DNA of 64,000 nucleotides from Mugil cephalus (Eukaryota; Chordata; Actinopteri; Mugiliformes; Mugilidae): contig NC_061772.1 in assembly GCF_022458985.1 (NCBI RefSeq), positions 8,236,001 to 8,300,000 on the forward strand, written 5' to 3'. Shown piece after piece: positions 38,501 to 55,140 of the stretch (position 1 is the stretch's first letter; each line of letters starts with the position of its first letter). The position numbers were made by a program, and so were the translations under genes. The notes under the pieces were generated by a model, which was not told the DNA's origin, did not search any database, and saw nothing but the letters and a program-made list of their open reading frames with translations.

Positions 38501-41500
38501 ATTCTGAACATGACGTCCAGAGTTCAAACTGATCAGGGAAGTGTTTGATGTTTCTAAAGATGTAAACTTCATACTTCAGCTTCAACGTCATACTGAAAGT
38601 GAGAATGAGGAAATGAAACAGCTGCTCAGCAGGAGCAGACGGGTGAGACACCAGGGTGGTGTTGGTCGCCCGGTTACCACGGTGACTGTTTGACTTTAAG
38701 GTACGTCTACCTCTGGAACAAAAGACCCTGAGTTTACTTCACATCCACGCAAACAAACTCGAAGGTTTTCACAAAACCTGCTTTCTGGAATCCACCCACA
38801 CTGATCAGCCACAACATTATGACCAACGATGGTGATGATGAGTAACACTGATTATAAACTGTGATGGGTGGACTAATAAGTCAAAGCGTCTCCATTACTG
38901 CAGTGCCTGGAGGCGTGTTCACAGTCTGCAGTGTTCAGTAGTTATTTAAAGAGGTTCAAGAAGGACAAAGCAGCTGTGAATCAGTCAAATTGTTGAGAAA
39001 GTTAATTCTGATTCTGAGAGAACGGGGTCAGACAACTCTACGTGCCCATGCTGACACCTGTCCTAAGGCCTGGTCTGATGAGTCATGTTTTTATTTTATA
39101 CCACATGGCATCACATGACAGGTTACATCACATGGCACCGTGACATATCAAAGTAACATCCACATAAAACCCAGAAGAACATTACATCACAGTGTTACAC
39201 ACGTCCATCGCTGGTGGTTTCAATGTTATGGCAGATCACTTTTTGGTTAATAGATGATTTATTGTTTCTGATTGTTTTTAGTTTCCTCTTTATAAATCAA
39301 ACTACGGCTACGTCCCAACACACCGGCTGTGTTGAGAAGAACTGAGGCGTGGAACGTCTGAAATCACGTAAGGACGCCGGCCGGTCCGCGCCGACACCGC
39401 GGAACGCCTCCACCAGCGACCGGCTCTGCCGTGGCCCGCCATGAGGCATGCTCTTCATCAAGGTGAGGAAGAGGAGGGACATATTGGAGCTCTACTCAAC
39501 CACTATTAAACAGCTACAAGGACCACAGCTCCGTTCGTACAGATCGCTGCCATCACACATCCCACTACTGTGACCATTCATCCTCCTCACGTCAGGCATG
39601 CCACTCCCACAACCACGAGTCCTAACACACAGCGCTCTGTGAATATCCTCACACACGTCAGTGCTACCGCTACAGACAAAGCAGTTGGGGAGCAGCTGAA
39701 ATAGAACAAGCCAGTGAAATGACAGTAATAACAGCCATCAGTGAGATAAATGGGACATGTGCACAGCATATTTACGCAAAGTGAAGAGTTTAAAGGGGAA
39801 AACTGATTAACTGGACTGTTACACACCATTCATACAAGTTGTGAAGCAGCAATATAACAGAGGAAGTCGTGCATATAGTAAGAAAGGCTGAGGTTAAATG
39901 TGACTCACATAAAACACCTGCTCTCGCATCGAGGGCGTGTCAGGAGGGCTCTGGTTGGACAGCAGCCGTTTAGAAACCGTACTGCTGGACGACGTCTGGT
40001 CGTCCTTATCGAACGGACTGGAGGAGGAGCAGGACAAAGAGTGAGAAACAACGCAAAAGAGAGAAATCTAACTGATGAAAGGTGCTGAGGCAGAGAGAGG
40101 TCCACGTACCTCCAGGTGACCTCCAAGTTCAGTTTCACCGTCCCGAGGTCGTTGATGTCGACGGCGAGCGTCTGGGGGAGCGGGCAGAACAGGTCGAGCA
40201 TCTCACAGGACACGCTGCCCACCACCACGTGATTGGCCAGGCTCTTCAGCTCCGTCACCTTGACAGCGAGAACAAGCAGCTCTCAGCGAGATGATGACAA
40301 ATCCACTGAAAGTGGCAATTTTCTAAATCCTCTGAGCACAGTGGACTAGTTTTATGGCCGCGCACAGTGAGGCCGGGACAATAAAATGAAAAGATTTGTT
40401 GACATTTAACACAAGTACCAATGAACTGATCCCTCTGACTAAAGCAGGCCTGATACAGATCAGTCCTCTGTGTGTTTAAAATCTATAAACAAATCCAAGA
40501 GTCACAAGACGTTGGTGACATGCTCCTTCATAACAATGAACAGTCAAGCAATTTGCAGTGACCTGCAGATAAAAACAGTCCCTGAAAATATAACTCTACC
40601 AAATAAAGTGACCCTTTAGATTGGAGACACGTTTTTACGGATATACATAAAAAAATCTGAAATGGATGTTAACCAACCAACTTTGTTTTACCTTGATTGA
40701 CAGCAGTTCAGTGACCAGAGGCAGAAATATATATTCTTCACTGTCCCATATTTGCTTGTTGCTGACTTCCATGCGTCCTCGTAGCCTCCAGCGCTGCCGC
40801 CCGTAGCGCATCAGGACCTAAAGGGTCCACATGATAATGCTCACACACACGACTCCAATGAAGACGTGTGTCTACGTGCTTGTGCTTGTTTGTGGTGTCT
40901 TACCTCATACTGGTCACCAGCACACAGCCGTGCAAATCCAGCGAGGCCTGAAACGTTATGATTCAACAGAAAAATGAGAACTGGGCTAATGGAGAGAGTG
41001 GAGCAAAAAGGAAGTCACATGAGCACAGAAAGTGACTCACCCTTCATCTTGACGTGAAATTCTCCCATCTGGCTTTCCAGTTCACTCTCAAGTGAGCACA
41101 TGTGCTGCAGACATGAGTGACAGGTTTAGACAATGTAGTGTTTTCTGTGACATTTTAAACTGAAACAATTAGTCGTTGTATAGACACTTACCTCTGTACA
41201 TTCCCTGTAGCCCTTGTTGGCTTCGTTCAGGCTCTCTCGGGCCTCCTTGCTTCCAGTGGCAGAGTTAAATGCTGCCACCATCTTACTGGCTCCATCACGC
41301 AGTCTCCTCTGTATACAGTAAGCATCGTACAGTTCCTCAACCTGGAAAAGCAAAAAAAAACAATGGAGTTTGCGCTATTAGCATTCAGTCAGGGTGGGAT
41401 TAATGAATTCCCATTCTCATTTTAGCTCTGATTTGGTCTCCTCCAACACTTGCATTTTAGCAGCTAAATGCTCCAGTGTATTCACCAGTCAACCACCTTC

Positions 41501-42366
41501 TTAGTTTTTATTATTTTCTGCCTTTTGCCCATGAGCTGATACATCTGAGTGGGTTTATCAGAGCCTATAAATGGCTGCCTGCTGGTGATGAAAACAATGA
41601 CAATAAAGGTGTAGCTAGTTCAACCGAAACAATGAGCTGAAACATGCTAAAATGTTTCACCTTATACTGAAAATAACATGAATGCAGTTTTGCCAAATAA
41701 AATGATTTATTCATCTGCTGTTCATATACACATACACACCTTGCTGAGGTGGAATTCCAAGCGACGCATGAACCGCTCTATGGCTTTCACTTGCTGCAAC
41801 ACAGAAAACAATTATTAAACCCAACCAGAAAAGTCTCTCATCCACCCGTGTATAGTTTCAATGTCTGTGCTCACATCAATACACAGCAGCTGTTAATGAA
41901 ACTCACCTTATCCAACTCATACAAAGACCCCTGCAAAGAAAAGGACGAGAATCGAAACATTTAGTATCACAAAGCTCTGACTTAACGCCCTGTCTGATAC
42001 TGGATGATGGTCAATACTGGTGTAACAGGTTTAACTGCGTGAGCTCTCACCAAACGACCATTCCTCTTGTTTTCTCTGATCTGCTGACCCAGGCTGTCCA
42101 GCTCCAGCTGGTGGACCTGCAGGTACGACCTGGCAACAAAATCAAACAGACGTCTTTATTTTCGAGACAAAAAAAAAAAATGGGTGGGGGGGTTTCCTGT
42201 CTGTTCAGCCATATTCCACCTGGCAGCCAGCCACCGAAATCAATGCAAACAGCGCCTGAAATGTGTTTACTCACTGTAAGCCTCTGCGTAAGGCAGCGTA
42301 CACTTCATCCAGCCGCTCGGGCTGGGGGGTTTTAGTGGGTGGCAGTTTGGTGGAGCCCGTGAACAT
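35595..42366 (-). CDS. ripor1: RIPOR1 (FAM65A), Rho-interacting cell polarization regulator, C-terminally short
   Basis: Fourteen exons join in frame: 42366-42275, 42129-42051, 41930-41907, 41793-41740, 41341-41192, 41104-41041, 40947-40904, 40817-40692, 40258-40110, 40017-39909, 37824-37207, 37112-36823, 36027-35934 and 35840-35595, giving 712 residues. The first 300 form the PL48/RhoA-binding region of the family ([50 protein letters not shown]). Then SPFDKDDQ, a Ser-rich stretch after [11 protein letters not shown], and an acidic tract with ALESFDFLN, which is the RIPOR1 marker. RIPOR1 acts downstream of RHOA in Golgi reorientation and migration. Human RIPOR1 has about 1,220 residues; its C-terminal repeat region is absent here. 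An 87-base in-frame segment (35,752-35,666) has good splice sites and may be removed. An in-frame TAA lies 12 bases before the chosen ATG, so longer N-terminal forms would need an upstream exon. Confidence 0.85.
36389..36560. mobile_element. Tc1-like terminal fragment in a ripor1 intron
   Basis: CACCGGCCAGTTCATTAGG followed by TACACCTGTTTAACTGC is the end of the same Tc1-like family as the relic at 31,336-32,098. Only this end and scraps such as GGTCTGATGAGTCCTGATT remain, so the boundaries are approximate. Confidence 0.65.
38799..39240. mobile_element. Tc1-like relic in a ripor1 intron
   Basis: Starts CACTGATCAGCCACAAC and ends CAATGTTATGGCAGATCAC, inverted repeats of the same family as the element at 29,370-29,877. 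Internal scraps include GTGCCCATGCTGACACCTGT, GGCCTGGTCTGATGAGTC and AAGTAACATCCACATAAA. It is non-coding and about 440 bp long. Confidence 0.75.
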
Positions 42367-45240
42367 CCTGCTTCCTTACAAGGCACGTTTCTCTTGGATC
42401 AAACAGTGCTGAGGGAGGAAAAAGGGAAGTAGACGGAGAGATAGAGAGAGGGATTGTTTCTGATAAGGCCCACAGGACCGTTTCAATCACAGTACATTCA
42501 AAATGGGCATCAAGGAAACGGACGGGACAGAGCGTGGTGCTGAAAGAGTGGAGCTCACCTGCTGTGTGGAGAGATATTATCACTGCTGTAGCATGCTTGG
42601 AGGGTTGCGTGTAGCGCTGTGGCTTTAACAAACTGTAGGACATATCCTGTAATTACACAAACACAGGACATTAGAAACAATAATGTGCCTCTTTAGCACA
42701 TACCTCGCTGCATCTGACACGACTTCTTCTACTGCTCTGTGATTATCAAGTATTCTGATAATTATAGCTGTCACTAGGGAGAACATTGATAGTGGGGGGA
42801 AAAAAAAGAAAGAAACTACTCTTTCACTTCCTCAGTTTGTCCAAAATGCTTCGTCAAAAGGCTGAAGTGGCGGGCGACAAGCTAACAGCGGCCAGAGTGG
42901 CCACGGCTGAAAACAGTAGGGAGAACAGTCTGCTCGTGCTTCCCCTTCCTTCCCTGATTCTCCACCCCCCCCTCGCTCCTCCACATCCAGCCCATGAGTA
43001 CAGGAAGTCTCATGGCTGACTCTACACAGGAAATTCTACACAGAAGTCTGGCCCGAGCCACGAAACTATCTCCACGCCATGTGCCAGCGTGTAAAAACTG
43101 ACCCCCTTTCCCCCCTCCGAGCGAAAACCATAAGATGCGCAGATTAGAGAGATGCCGCAGTTGCCGGGTAACTGCGGGAGGAGAGAGGGTCGTGTCTGAG
43201 CTAATCTAGTCACAAAAGAGATTACAGGGTAAATCTGTCAAGCAGGAGCCAAACCCATATTAACATATGGGATCTGTGAATGAGCCGCGCAGGACGCAGC
43301 GACTGGTGGCATCTGCTCTGCGCTGTCTTCCACCGCACCCACAAACAGGAGAGACATCAGTCTTAGACTAAACAGATGGGATCAAGTGCTCCACCTGTTG
43401 GAGTTGCTGAGATGGAAAACACACAGATTAGGGGGTTTTATGTGATCAAATTCTTATTACAAAACAACACTGCTGCTGATATTGGATTAAGCTCCGCGCA
43501 TCCCGCTGTCTTTCCGTGGTCTCCCACCCAAAACAAGTGAGGACGTGGGCTCGGGGTGCACCGGGCCGGGGGTCCAGTTAAACCACTAATCTCAGCAGGA
43601 TTAACAGGAGCCGGTCAAGGTTAGAACGTGGCAAAGAGACAGTGTCATGAAATAAAAGTAAGAAACACTGTGAACAGCCTTCTGCCAAACACGGGAGAAT
43701 GTGCAGGATTTTTCGCCACTGAATTGCAAAGTCATCGCGATAACGGGGAGAGACCCACGACGTACACACTCCCACCCATACATTAACAGCTGTACATTCA
43801 GCCCACACACTTTCCCAGCAGGCTCCAGTTATATTAATAATTAGCTTCCTCTCTGTCAGATGTGCTTTTATCCCTTTCCTTACATTAGAGATCATTAGCC
43901 GGATTAATCCTCTCTGCAGTGCAGCGGGGAACAAAGAGGACACTGTTCCAAAACACCTCACAAGACTGGGTTTTGTTAAAAGAACGAAAAAAAAAAAAAA
44001 AGGCTTTCATGCACTCACTGCGTGCTGCTCAAACACATATATGTCGGCCAGGTTCAGCCAGTAGTCCCAGGATCATTAAATCATTTACTATGTTGGCCAA
44101 ACGGGGCCGATAAATTTCATTACAAGCTGTTTTCACTAGTTGATTGACTGGCTGTTTAGTCTGTAATTAGTCAGTTTAATAGGATGAACAAAAAAATAGA
44201 AGGCTAACTTAAAATGATATCAGCGAGGGATCTGTAGTTTCCCACAATTTAAACCATTAATGTTGTGAAACAGTTTAATGGTAAATTACCAGGGACACCA
44301 CAGACTTTCAGGAGACTAACAGCCAGAATACTAATAATGGAGGAACAATCAAATGTATAATGTATATGCACAGAAAAAGTTCAACTATAACATTTTTTTC
44401 TTTATATAGAAATGAACTATGGGGCAAACAATGTGGCTCCCACCCCGTTAGACAAAGTGTCATCCATACTTTGTGTTTGGGGAGGAGGAGGAGGAGGAGG
44501 AGGATGAAGGGCAGCGGTGTTACAATAAAATGCAGCCACCTCTCTTCCAGATTACTGGATTAGTGTGACCCGGTGGCAGGAGGCCACTGAGTCGGATAAA
44601 CACACCACAGCGCTGCTCTTTACTTCCACACAGGATGGAGCTCAAAGCCGCAAAACTTGGGAGACGCCGTCGAGCCAGATTTCGTATTCCGCTCATATCC
44701 CACCCCAGCCCCCGGAGCTCATCACAGGCCACGACAAAAAAAGTCCACTCCCGTCCACACCAGGACCCCCACCGCCCCGTCCCTTCAAAGTATCAGCCCA
44801 CCGACACACGACCCAAAACCCGCCGGGGAAACAATCCGGGATACGGTGAACCGCACGGCCCCGCTGGCGGATTTAATGTCGACAACATCACACAGCAAAG
44901 CAACTTCACGTCGGACGGACTCATGCCCATGTAGAGAAAAATATTCAGCCTTTTTTTTCTCTCTTTGCTGTGACCTTGGCGATTCATATAAAAAAAACAC
45001 CAACAGCAGCCCACCTACCTCTGTTTTAATGTCCGACAGCCCGGAGGATGTGGCCGCAGTCCCATTTCCAACGCGATGCTGGCCGCAGTTAGCAGAGGTT
45101 TACAGTTATTCTTCTGGGCGCTGTCCTTCTCCTTGATTTCGCAGTTTTTTGTGTCCAGAGTCAAACCAGCAGCAGACACCAGCGACCACATCCGGTGGAC
45201 ACTTTTCAGGATAAAAGCTCCCAGAGAAATCATCTATCCA
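42367..45240 (-). other. ripor1: ripor1 5'UTR, introns and GC-rich promoter
   Basis: No further coding exon is evident upstream of the chosen ATG. A donor, AAACAGAG|GTAGGT, at 45,019/45,018 on the minus strand closes a GC-rich stretch (about 45,020-45,230) that is the best candidate for a noncoding first exon. A (GGA)n run is at 44,481-44,503. Open frames across 44,565-45,136 on the plus strand reflect base composition and show no family resemblance. Confidence 0.45.
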
Positions 45241-46380
45241 CGGCCCACAGCTGAGCAAACATTAATGAACCCTATATATATTTCAAAATAGTGGATTTGA
45301 AAACTGAACACATAGACGAATAACTGGAATGGGCTGAATACCAACCACCAGTTTGATAGACTTCAAAATAGTAATAATAATTTTATGAGTAGACTGTATA
45401 CCTACTCTACAGTCGATACTTTGACTGAATGCTGGACAAATGTGTGACTTACTACTCTAACACTTTACTGTATCATCTGGCCCCTCAATGATTCATGAAG
45501 ATCCAGCCGTCTTGATGGTTGTTTTGATCATTAGTGGCTCCTGTGGTCAGGAAGTTGATGATGTTGTATGAGTAGATGCAATGTTAGCTAAAGATGTTCA
45601 GCTAGTCGAGGAGCCAAATGATCAACACACACTATCCCTTATTTCTATGCATTCATTTCATACAGTATGCTTCTGCTCCTCCTTTCCCGGTTTTTCTTTC
45701 TCTATCTTGCCAGACCCAAGCAGATGGTTCCCTCTATGAGTTGAGTTTCGTCCCAATGTTTCTTCCTCTTGTTGCAGTCACCTTTGTGATTTTATGGCTT
45801 CTGCCAAGCTTCATGTGAACCGAACTGATAACAAAAACATCTCCAAAAAGCCAGTGTTCAACAGTAGGTTATTTATTAAATGGGGAAAAAAACGAAATTG
45901 GGGAAATGAGGAAAAGCACATCAAATTAAATAAATATTAAGTGTAATGAGTTAAAGCTATAAAAGATTAGAAGCACATATGCGTCAAATGTAAATGTCAT
46001 TTTAGCAACCCCTGGTCAAGAATTATCACCAGCCATATCAAATGACACTGACTGACAGTAAAAGTCTCCATATCCATTATATCAATGAGTGAACATATAT
46101 TATATTAATTATATAGTTATATATTAATGTAACATATTGGAGACTGTATGACAATTTGTTGATAATAAATATTTAATTTTCTAGAAGTTAACGGCCGCAA
46201 AACACAGAACTTAAAGTATATATATAATTATGAACATAACACATCGTTGCATTGAAACTCACACAACTCAAATACATCAAACAGAACAGTTTGACCAGGA
46301 CAAACCACTTTATATGCTGGAAACCAGAGACGGACGCTTTAGTTTTATTTTGAAATGTTGCTTCTCTGACGGGAAATCAC
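45241..46380. other. ripor1/ctcf intergenic space, left part
   Basis: AT-rich sequence. Around 45,700-45,810, CCAGACCCAAGCAGATGGTT and TTTCTTCCTCTTGTTGCAG resemble a degenerate common fish repeat with the sense CCAGACCCAGGC...TTTCTTCCTGTTA. I see no gene. Confidence 0.4.
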
Positions 46381-46390
46381 GTTTCTGGTA

Positions 46391-46404
46391 GTTGCTGTGG
46401 CAAC
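46391..46404. promoter_or_regulatory. RFX-like X-box palindrome
   Basis: GTTGCTGTGGCAAC differs from the palindromic RFX consensus GTTGCCATGGCAAC at two central positions. It lies about 170 bases upstream of a GC-rich open region, which makes a promoter role plausible but unproven. Confidence 0.4.
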
Positions 46405-46410
46405 GAAGAT

Positions 46411-46560
46411 GTCCCTCTCTCTCTCTCTTTCTTTCTCTCTCTCATTCTGTCTGTCTCTATTAGTCTTTATGTCTCCCTCCGTGTTTTAATATGTGTCTCT
46501 CTGTCTGTCTTTATGTCCCTATGTCTGTCTCTATGTCTCCTTATGTGTGTCTCTGTGTCT
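46411..46560. repeat. (TCTC/TGTC)n-rich low-complexity tract
   Basis: A pyrimidine-rich tract built from CTCTCTCT followed by repeats of TATGTCTGTCTC-like units. This explains several overlapping repetitive open frames (MSLCLSLCPY type) as translation artefacts. Confidence 0.8.
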
Positions 46561-46900
46561 GTCACCGTTTTCTCCGCTACTGCTGCATTTGCTGCGCTGG
46601 CGACGCCACAGAAGAGGAGAAAAAAAGAAAAGAAAGAAAAAAAAAAGGACAGACACGATGTTTCCGAGAGGAGAGGACGGACGAAACTTCTCCCACAGCC
46701 ACCACGGTCACCCGAGGGTGTCCCGGTGAAACACGTCGGTTTAGTTATGTCCGCTAAATCCGTATCAGGTGCAGTATCGCCCCGAGGGCCGCTCGTGTCC
46801 AAGTTTGACCAAACCGAGCAGGAGGAGGAGGAGGAGGAGGGGGCGATGGAGGAAAGCATGTGGCACTTTTACCTCCAGACTTCCTAGAAAACAGGACCCT
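46561..46900 (+). other. GC-rich open region of unknown nature
   Basis: CpG content is clearly higher than in the flanks. A plus-strand frame stays open to a TAG at 46,885-46,887, and from an ATG at 46,747 it reads MSAKSVSGAVSPRGPLVSKF and then an acidic run and MEESMWHFYLQTS. The minus strand is also open over the same span. No family is recognised. It could be a lone first exon, an unannotated promoter of a noncoding RNA, or a chance frame in GC-rich repeat. Confidence 0.3.
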
Positions 46901-48880
46901 GCCGCAAGCAAACCTGAGAGTGCTGCTATTAATAATTAACGTTAACAAACTCTGGTTAAGTAACTGGCCGCAAATTAAAGCACGTGCTGTAAATTAGCTG
47001 CTTACGCGATGGTAAATTATAACCAGGATAACGGAAGATGTTGAAGATATAAAGGCAGCAGATAAATGCCAAAACATATTGTTAAACACGTTCACCTCTA
47101 TGGCCTGGTCACATTAAACTAAAACCATTTAGGGTTAACCGAGGGTTGAAAGTTTTGGGTCCATTTCTCGGTCCATTCTCGCTCTGCTTGGCGAGCTGAA
47201 CAGCGTTAACTAACATTACATGACTTAATACTATTAGCTAATACATGAGGGGGAGGCCCCCCGACCACAGGAACCACCAGGACTCAAAGTGTCTGCTCAG
47301 GTTAAACAAAACAACATGGAGTCAGATACTTAACAGACCACTTTGGGTCAGATGTAACTGTCAGAGAAGTAAGTCACATGTTTTAGTTGGTTACAGGCAG
47401 ACATCCAGTTCTCTTTGATACTGTACCTACACATAAATACATGAAATGCATGAGTACCATCACAATAATGTACTAAAATACCTGGAAATACCCGTTTGGC
47501 CCGTCTGAGATGTTAGTATTGTGCCCATTAGCAGAAATAACATCTCGTATGTATTTGATGTGCCAGTGCGTCCGTTTTTAACATAATTAATCACGGAAAA
47601 GTTGCATCTCCCTGAGGCAGAGACACATCCCCCCAAAACATAACATTTTCACTAGATGCTTCATCTGAAAATCTGTTTCCACCACACGTCTGTTGTTATT
47701 GTGTCCAAACAACTCGTCAATTCATCTGTGCATATCACATTCACACAAAAGGAGTGGTGTTTTCTTTTCTGCTCGTTTGACAAACTGTTGAATGAGCGGT
47801 CTTTCAGGTCCCAGAGGCAATAAACGTGACATTTGTAGATGATATTCTTACAGTAGTTATTCACGTATTATGAACATCTTTTGAAGCCGTCGCCTGACTG
47901 CATACCAGGGTCAAAGGTTTAAAAGACTGTTTCTCATGTCACTCCCTGAAGAAGGCTCTATGCATTTTCACAAAATCTGAAACACTGCTTCATAATCTTG
48001 TGAATTTGAAGGTGTTTAAAAATGTAGACGTGTACTTCTTTTTGAATGTGACTGATCTGTTTTATTTAAAAATATGAAATTGATTAAATGTCGGTCTTAT
48101 GCTTGTTTGAGTATCACCCCTAGGCTCATTTGAGAAAAGACTCGATATTTGCTTGTTCAAATATTATTTTTTCCTCAGCTGTATGCATTTTAAACTGAAA
48201 TGGAAATAACCACATATTGCAACGATTCTCCAGTCCTGTTTAATGCCAAAACGATGTAACAGTATCTTCTAAAACTAGTAATGAAGCTGACGTCTGGTGC
48301 CTGATGATAGGATCAACGTATTCAAAGAATCTTTGTGTCTGTTTAAGTTGATAAAAATACAGACGATCAGAGTCAACAGAAAGTTAAAGGACGGGGAGGC
48401 ATAAATGAATGGCAGTGAAAGCCCTTGTAATTAGCCTCAACATGCTTTCCTCACATGATATGAATTCATGTGACATGTCACATGCAATTATCTTTCCTCC
48501 ATCCTGCTGTTGCTTTTTAGATTCCCAAAACAAGAACTAACCCTGTGAATATTTCACCTATCGTAACATCAAAGAAATGTGTGTAGTGTCTCGGTTGAAT
48601 CCCTGGAGTCTGTAGTTTGTGTGGAAGAAGTTCATGTAAGAGACTGAAGTGGAGCCTGGGCTTGAATTTAAATCCCACTGAAAGGTAAATCAGAATAAAT
48701 GTCTAAAATTAAAAATGCCATATTGTAAAATACTGTGTCTTGCCAGTGTGAAAAACATCAAGACGTTCAATGGTGAACAAGGCCCATGAAACGCTCCTTA
48801 GAAACACAAATGAAGATAGAACATGATATAAAGTTCTCCATTTAATAAAATATATTTGCAAGCAAAATACACCGACATGT
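46901..48880. other. ripor1/ctcf intergenic space, right part
   Basis: AT-rich, with no coding exons. A fragment near 47,940 (CACTCCCTGAAGAAGGCTCT) resembles the 3' end of some fish retrotransposons, but too little remains to classify. Confidence 0.4.
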
Positions 48881-50014
48881 CTGTATTATCACTCGGATGT
48901 TTCTCAGCCAATTTTTTAACAATGATTCAAGCAAACTTTTTTTTTTTTTGTAACTGTACCACAACATGTTAATTGCTCAGCTGAACCAGATTTATTTTAG
49001 AAGTTCATCATTATTACAGTTTCAGAAACCTAGTCAACCTCATATGCACTTGTTTTTTTTTTTCTCCCCCAAATTGGTTGTACAGTCATACATCTGTTCC
49101 CATCTGCCACACAGTTATTAAAAGGTCATCCAAGCTGCTACGTAGCATTGCCAAAAATGGTACAAAAGGAAAACATCAACCCAAAAATGGAATGGCTACA
49201 CAAGAAAGCAAAACAACGGTCGTTCTTTGCACTGATCAGTGACAATGTTTAGTACATACACATTCATCTACAGGTGTTACAGGAGCATAAGCAGTCTATC
49301 GAGCTTTTAAAAACTAGAATATGCTTAAAAAGGGATTTACTAACCATGGAAGAAAACAAAAATAATATTCAAAATATTTTTCAACTCAAAGTGGCTGCGA
49401 TTACTGGCAGTATCATCTTCCAAAAGTTGCCTTTTTTTTGCGCTATTGCTGCACTCGAGTAAAATCCCAAAATGCCAATTTCAAACTGAAAGGTACTCAG
49501 AGCTCTTCAGTGGAAAAACACAAGTGGAATTTATTGTACTAAAAGTCCTGTAATAAAGTACACACACACTACTTGTGGCCTACAATCATCGGACCTACAA
49601 CTTTAACCCATTGCTATATAACAAATAAAACAGAATAGAAAAAAAAATATATTTTTTTTTGCAGAAATGTAGGCCGAACAGATTTTATAATGTAGATGAA
49701 CAAGCACAATTGTTTTCCGCCAAATTACCAAGCTACCAACACCGAAGGCAACACATGAAAAAAACATTACTGCTGTTAATTACAGCCACCCCAAACTCAA
49801 ATGTATGGAAATCTGTATTTGGTAGGTAAATCCTTATTAAAATTTTTCCCACTCATCCAAGTCTTTTATCAATACATGATTTAAAAGCAAATCTTAAATT
49901 ACAACAGTGATGTTTGTTCCTGTGCAGGATGCAAGTGTTTATCCTAAATGCAAAGAATTAAAATAAAGATTTAATCAAGGTTCTGGATGTTCGCAGGTTC
50001 AACCCTCACATCCA
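48881..50014 (-). other. ctcf: ctcf 3'UTR (probable)
   Basis: AT-rich sequence downstream of the ctcf stop. TTTATT strings on the plus strand (for example near 48,990) give AATAAA on the minus strand and could end the transcript. A 1-kb AT-rich 3'UTR fits the gene's usual form; the exact end is not determined. Confidence 0.45.
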
Positions 50015-53687
<3,673 letters not shown>

Positions 53688-54860
53688 GGCAATGGGCCAC
53701 GCAATGCGCTAAACAGAGCAGACAGGAGTAATTAATAATTAGTGTTGGCGTAGTTATTTCAAACACCCAGGGAATATTATAACATTAAAATATCAGTCGA
53801 GCACGGATGAGTATTTCAACTGTTAACAGTCAAACACATGTAACCGTATCCAACATAACGACATTTAATGGTGCTAAATGGAAGAAACTCCAACATTACT
53901 ATTATTAGTCCGACATTATAATCTTATGAAATAAAAATAATTGAGGACGCCCATTTTTTCCCCACTTAACTGCCCTGCACAGGATTTAAACCAATCCCAA
54001 CATTACGTATACACATCTCAACTTACACACGTTTACACGGTTGGTCCCGGTAAGTTGCGGCGGTTGCTAGTTTGTACCTGCGGTAACCACGGTAGTACAC
54101 ACGTTTTAAATTCACCGGGCTCAGCCATGTTGAATGTAACGACGCCTGGCGTAATGCTACGACAAAGCCAGTGTTTGCTGAGTGTGAGGCAGGTAAAGTA
54201 ACACCTGAACTCAATATGCAACTTAACGACGTGGTGAAGTCCCCCATGCTTTGTCCCGCACCGGGGACCGAGAGGCCGACTTTTGAAATGTCCGTAAAAC
54301 GTCTTCCTGTGCGGCTCATCGCTGATGAGACACTGATGAGGTTTGTCTGTTTGCCAACTAGAGAAGTCGATCACGCAACGCTTCTCACTCACTTGTTCCC
54401 CAATTTATACACATATCCTTTTAATCGTTTTGTTGTTTTCGGCTCCTGATGCGCGAGTATAAAAAAATAACACACGATTTAGTCGATATAAACTACTTAA
54501 ACACTGTCTCATATTAGTTGGTTAACTCGGGAGGCGCGAGTACGTCTGAAAACAGGAAACAAAGGGCACGATAAGATGGACGTCAGGCCTAAACAAACTT
54601 AAAACAGAAATAGCGGTAGAAACAACCATCCCTGTACAAATACACCAAAATATCGACCAAAAGCACCAAATTGTTCAACTGAAACATGGAGTTACAGTTT
54701 ATAGACGGATTTAGTGCAGTTTGGATAACGATAGAGGGAGACAAACACCCCCCGCCAGCCGCCTGGCCGGTAAGCCCTACCGTGACACCTAGAGGCCGAC
54801 GACGGCTCCTACAAAAACGTTTCCGTGTTTGGGGGCAAAGAAGCAGCTTAACTTACTCCT
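53688..54860 (-). other. ctcf: ctcf intron 1 (5'UTR intron)
   Basis: Noncoding sequence between the probable first exon and the start-codon exon. Open frames on both strands near 54,020-54,450 show no conservation pattern I recognise. Confidence 0.45.
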
Positions 54861-55140
54861 TGTAGCTTCTTTTCCCGTTATATTCACTTTGAAGTTCAGC
54901 GTCTGTGGTTGCACCGTTCAGTCCCGCTCCAGACGGCCGTGTGAGCTCTGCGCCGAGCTAATAAATTTCTCCCGCTTTAGAAGAGTGGGCCCAACACAAA
55001 ATGGCGGCCCATGAGCACTGACGCGCCTGCGCACACCCAACACCCGGGGGAGAAAAGGGGAGGGGTCGAGCTGAGGCGGTGGGTGATGGGCGCCAGATTT
55101 GAATTCAGACGTGGGCGTGGCGACCGGAAAGATGACGGTG
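54861..55140 (-). promoter_or_regulatory. ctcf: ctcf noncoding exon 1 and CpG-rich promoter
   Basis: On the minus strand a GC-rich stretch leads to a donor CAAGGA|GTAAGT near 54,855, fitting a noncoding first exon. AAATGGCGGCCCAT at 54,999-55,012 is a YY1-type site typical of housekeeping transcription starts. CpG-dense sequence continues to about 55,130. Confidence 0.55.

Noticed and set aside
44565-45136. overlapping plus-strand frames of 94-159 codons upstream of ripor1
   Set aside because: GC-rich promoter composition lengthens chance frames in all three phases; no splice sites or conserved motifs support any of them.
46491-46757. repetitive frames reading MCLSVCLYVP and similar
   Set aside because: Direct translation of the TGTCTCTA-type low-complexity tract.
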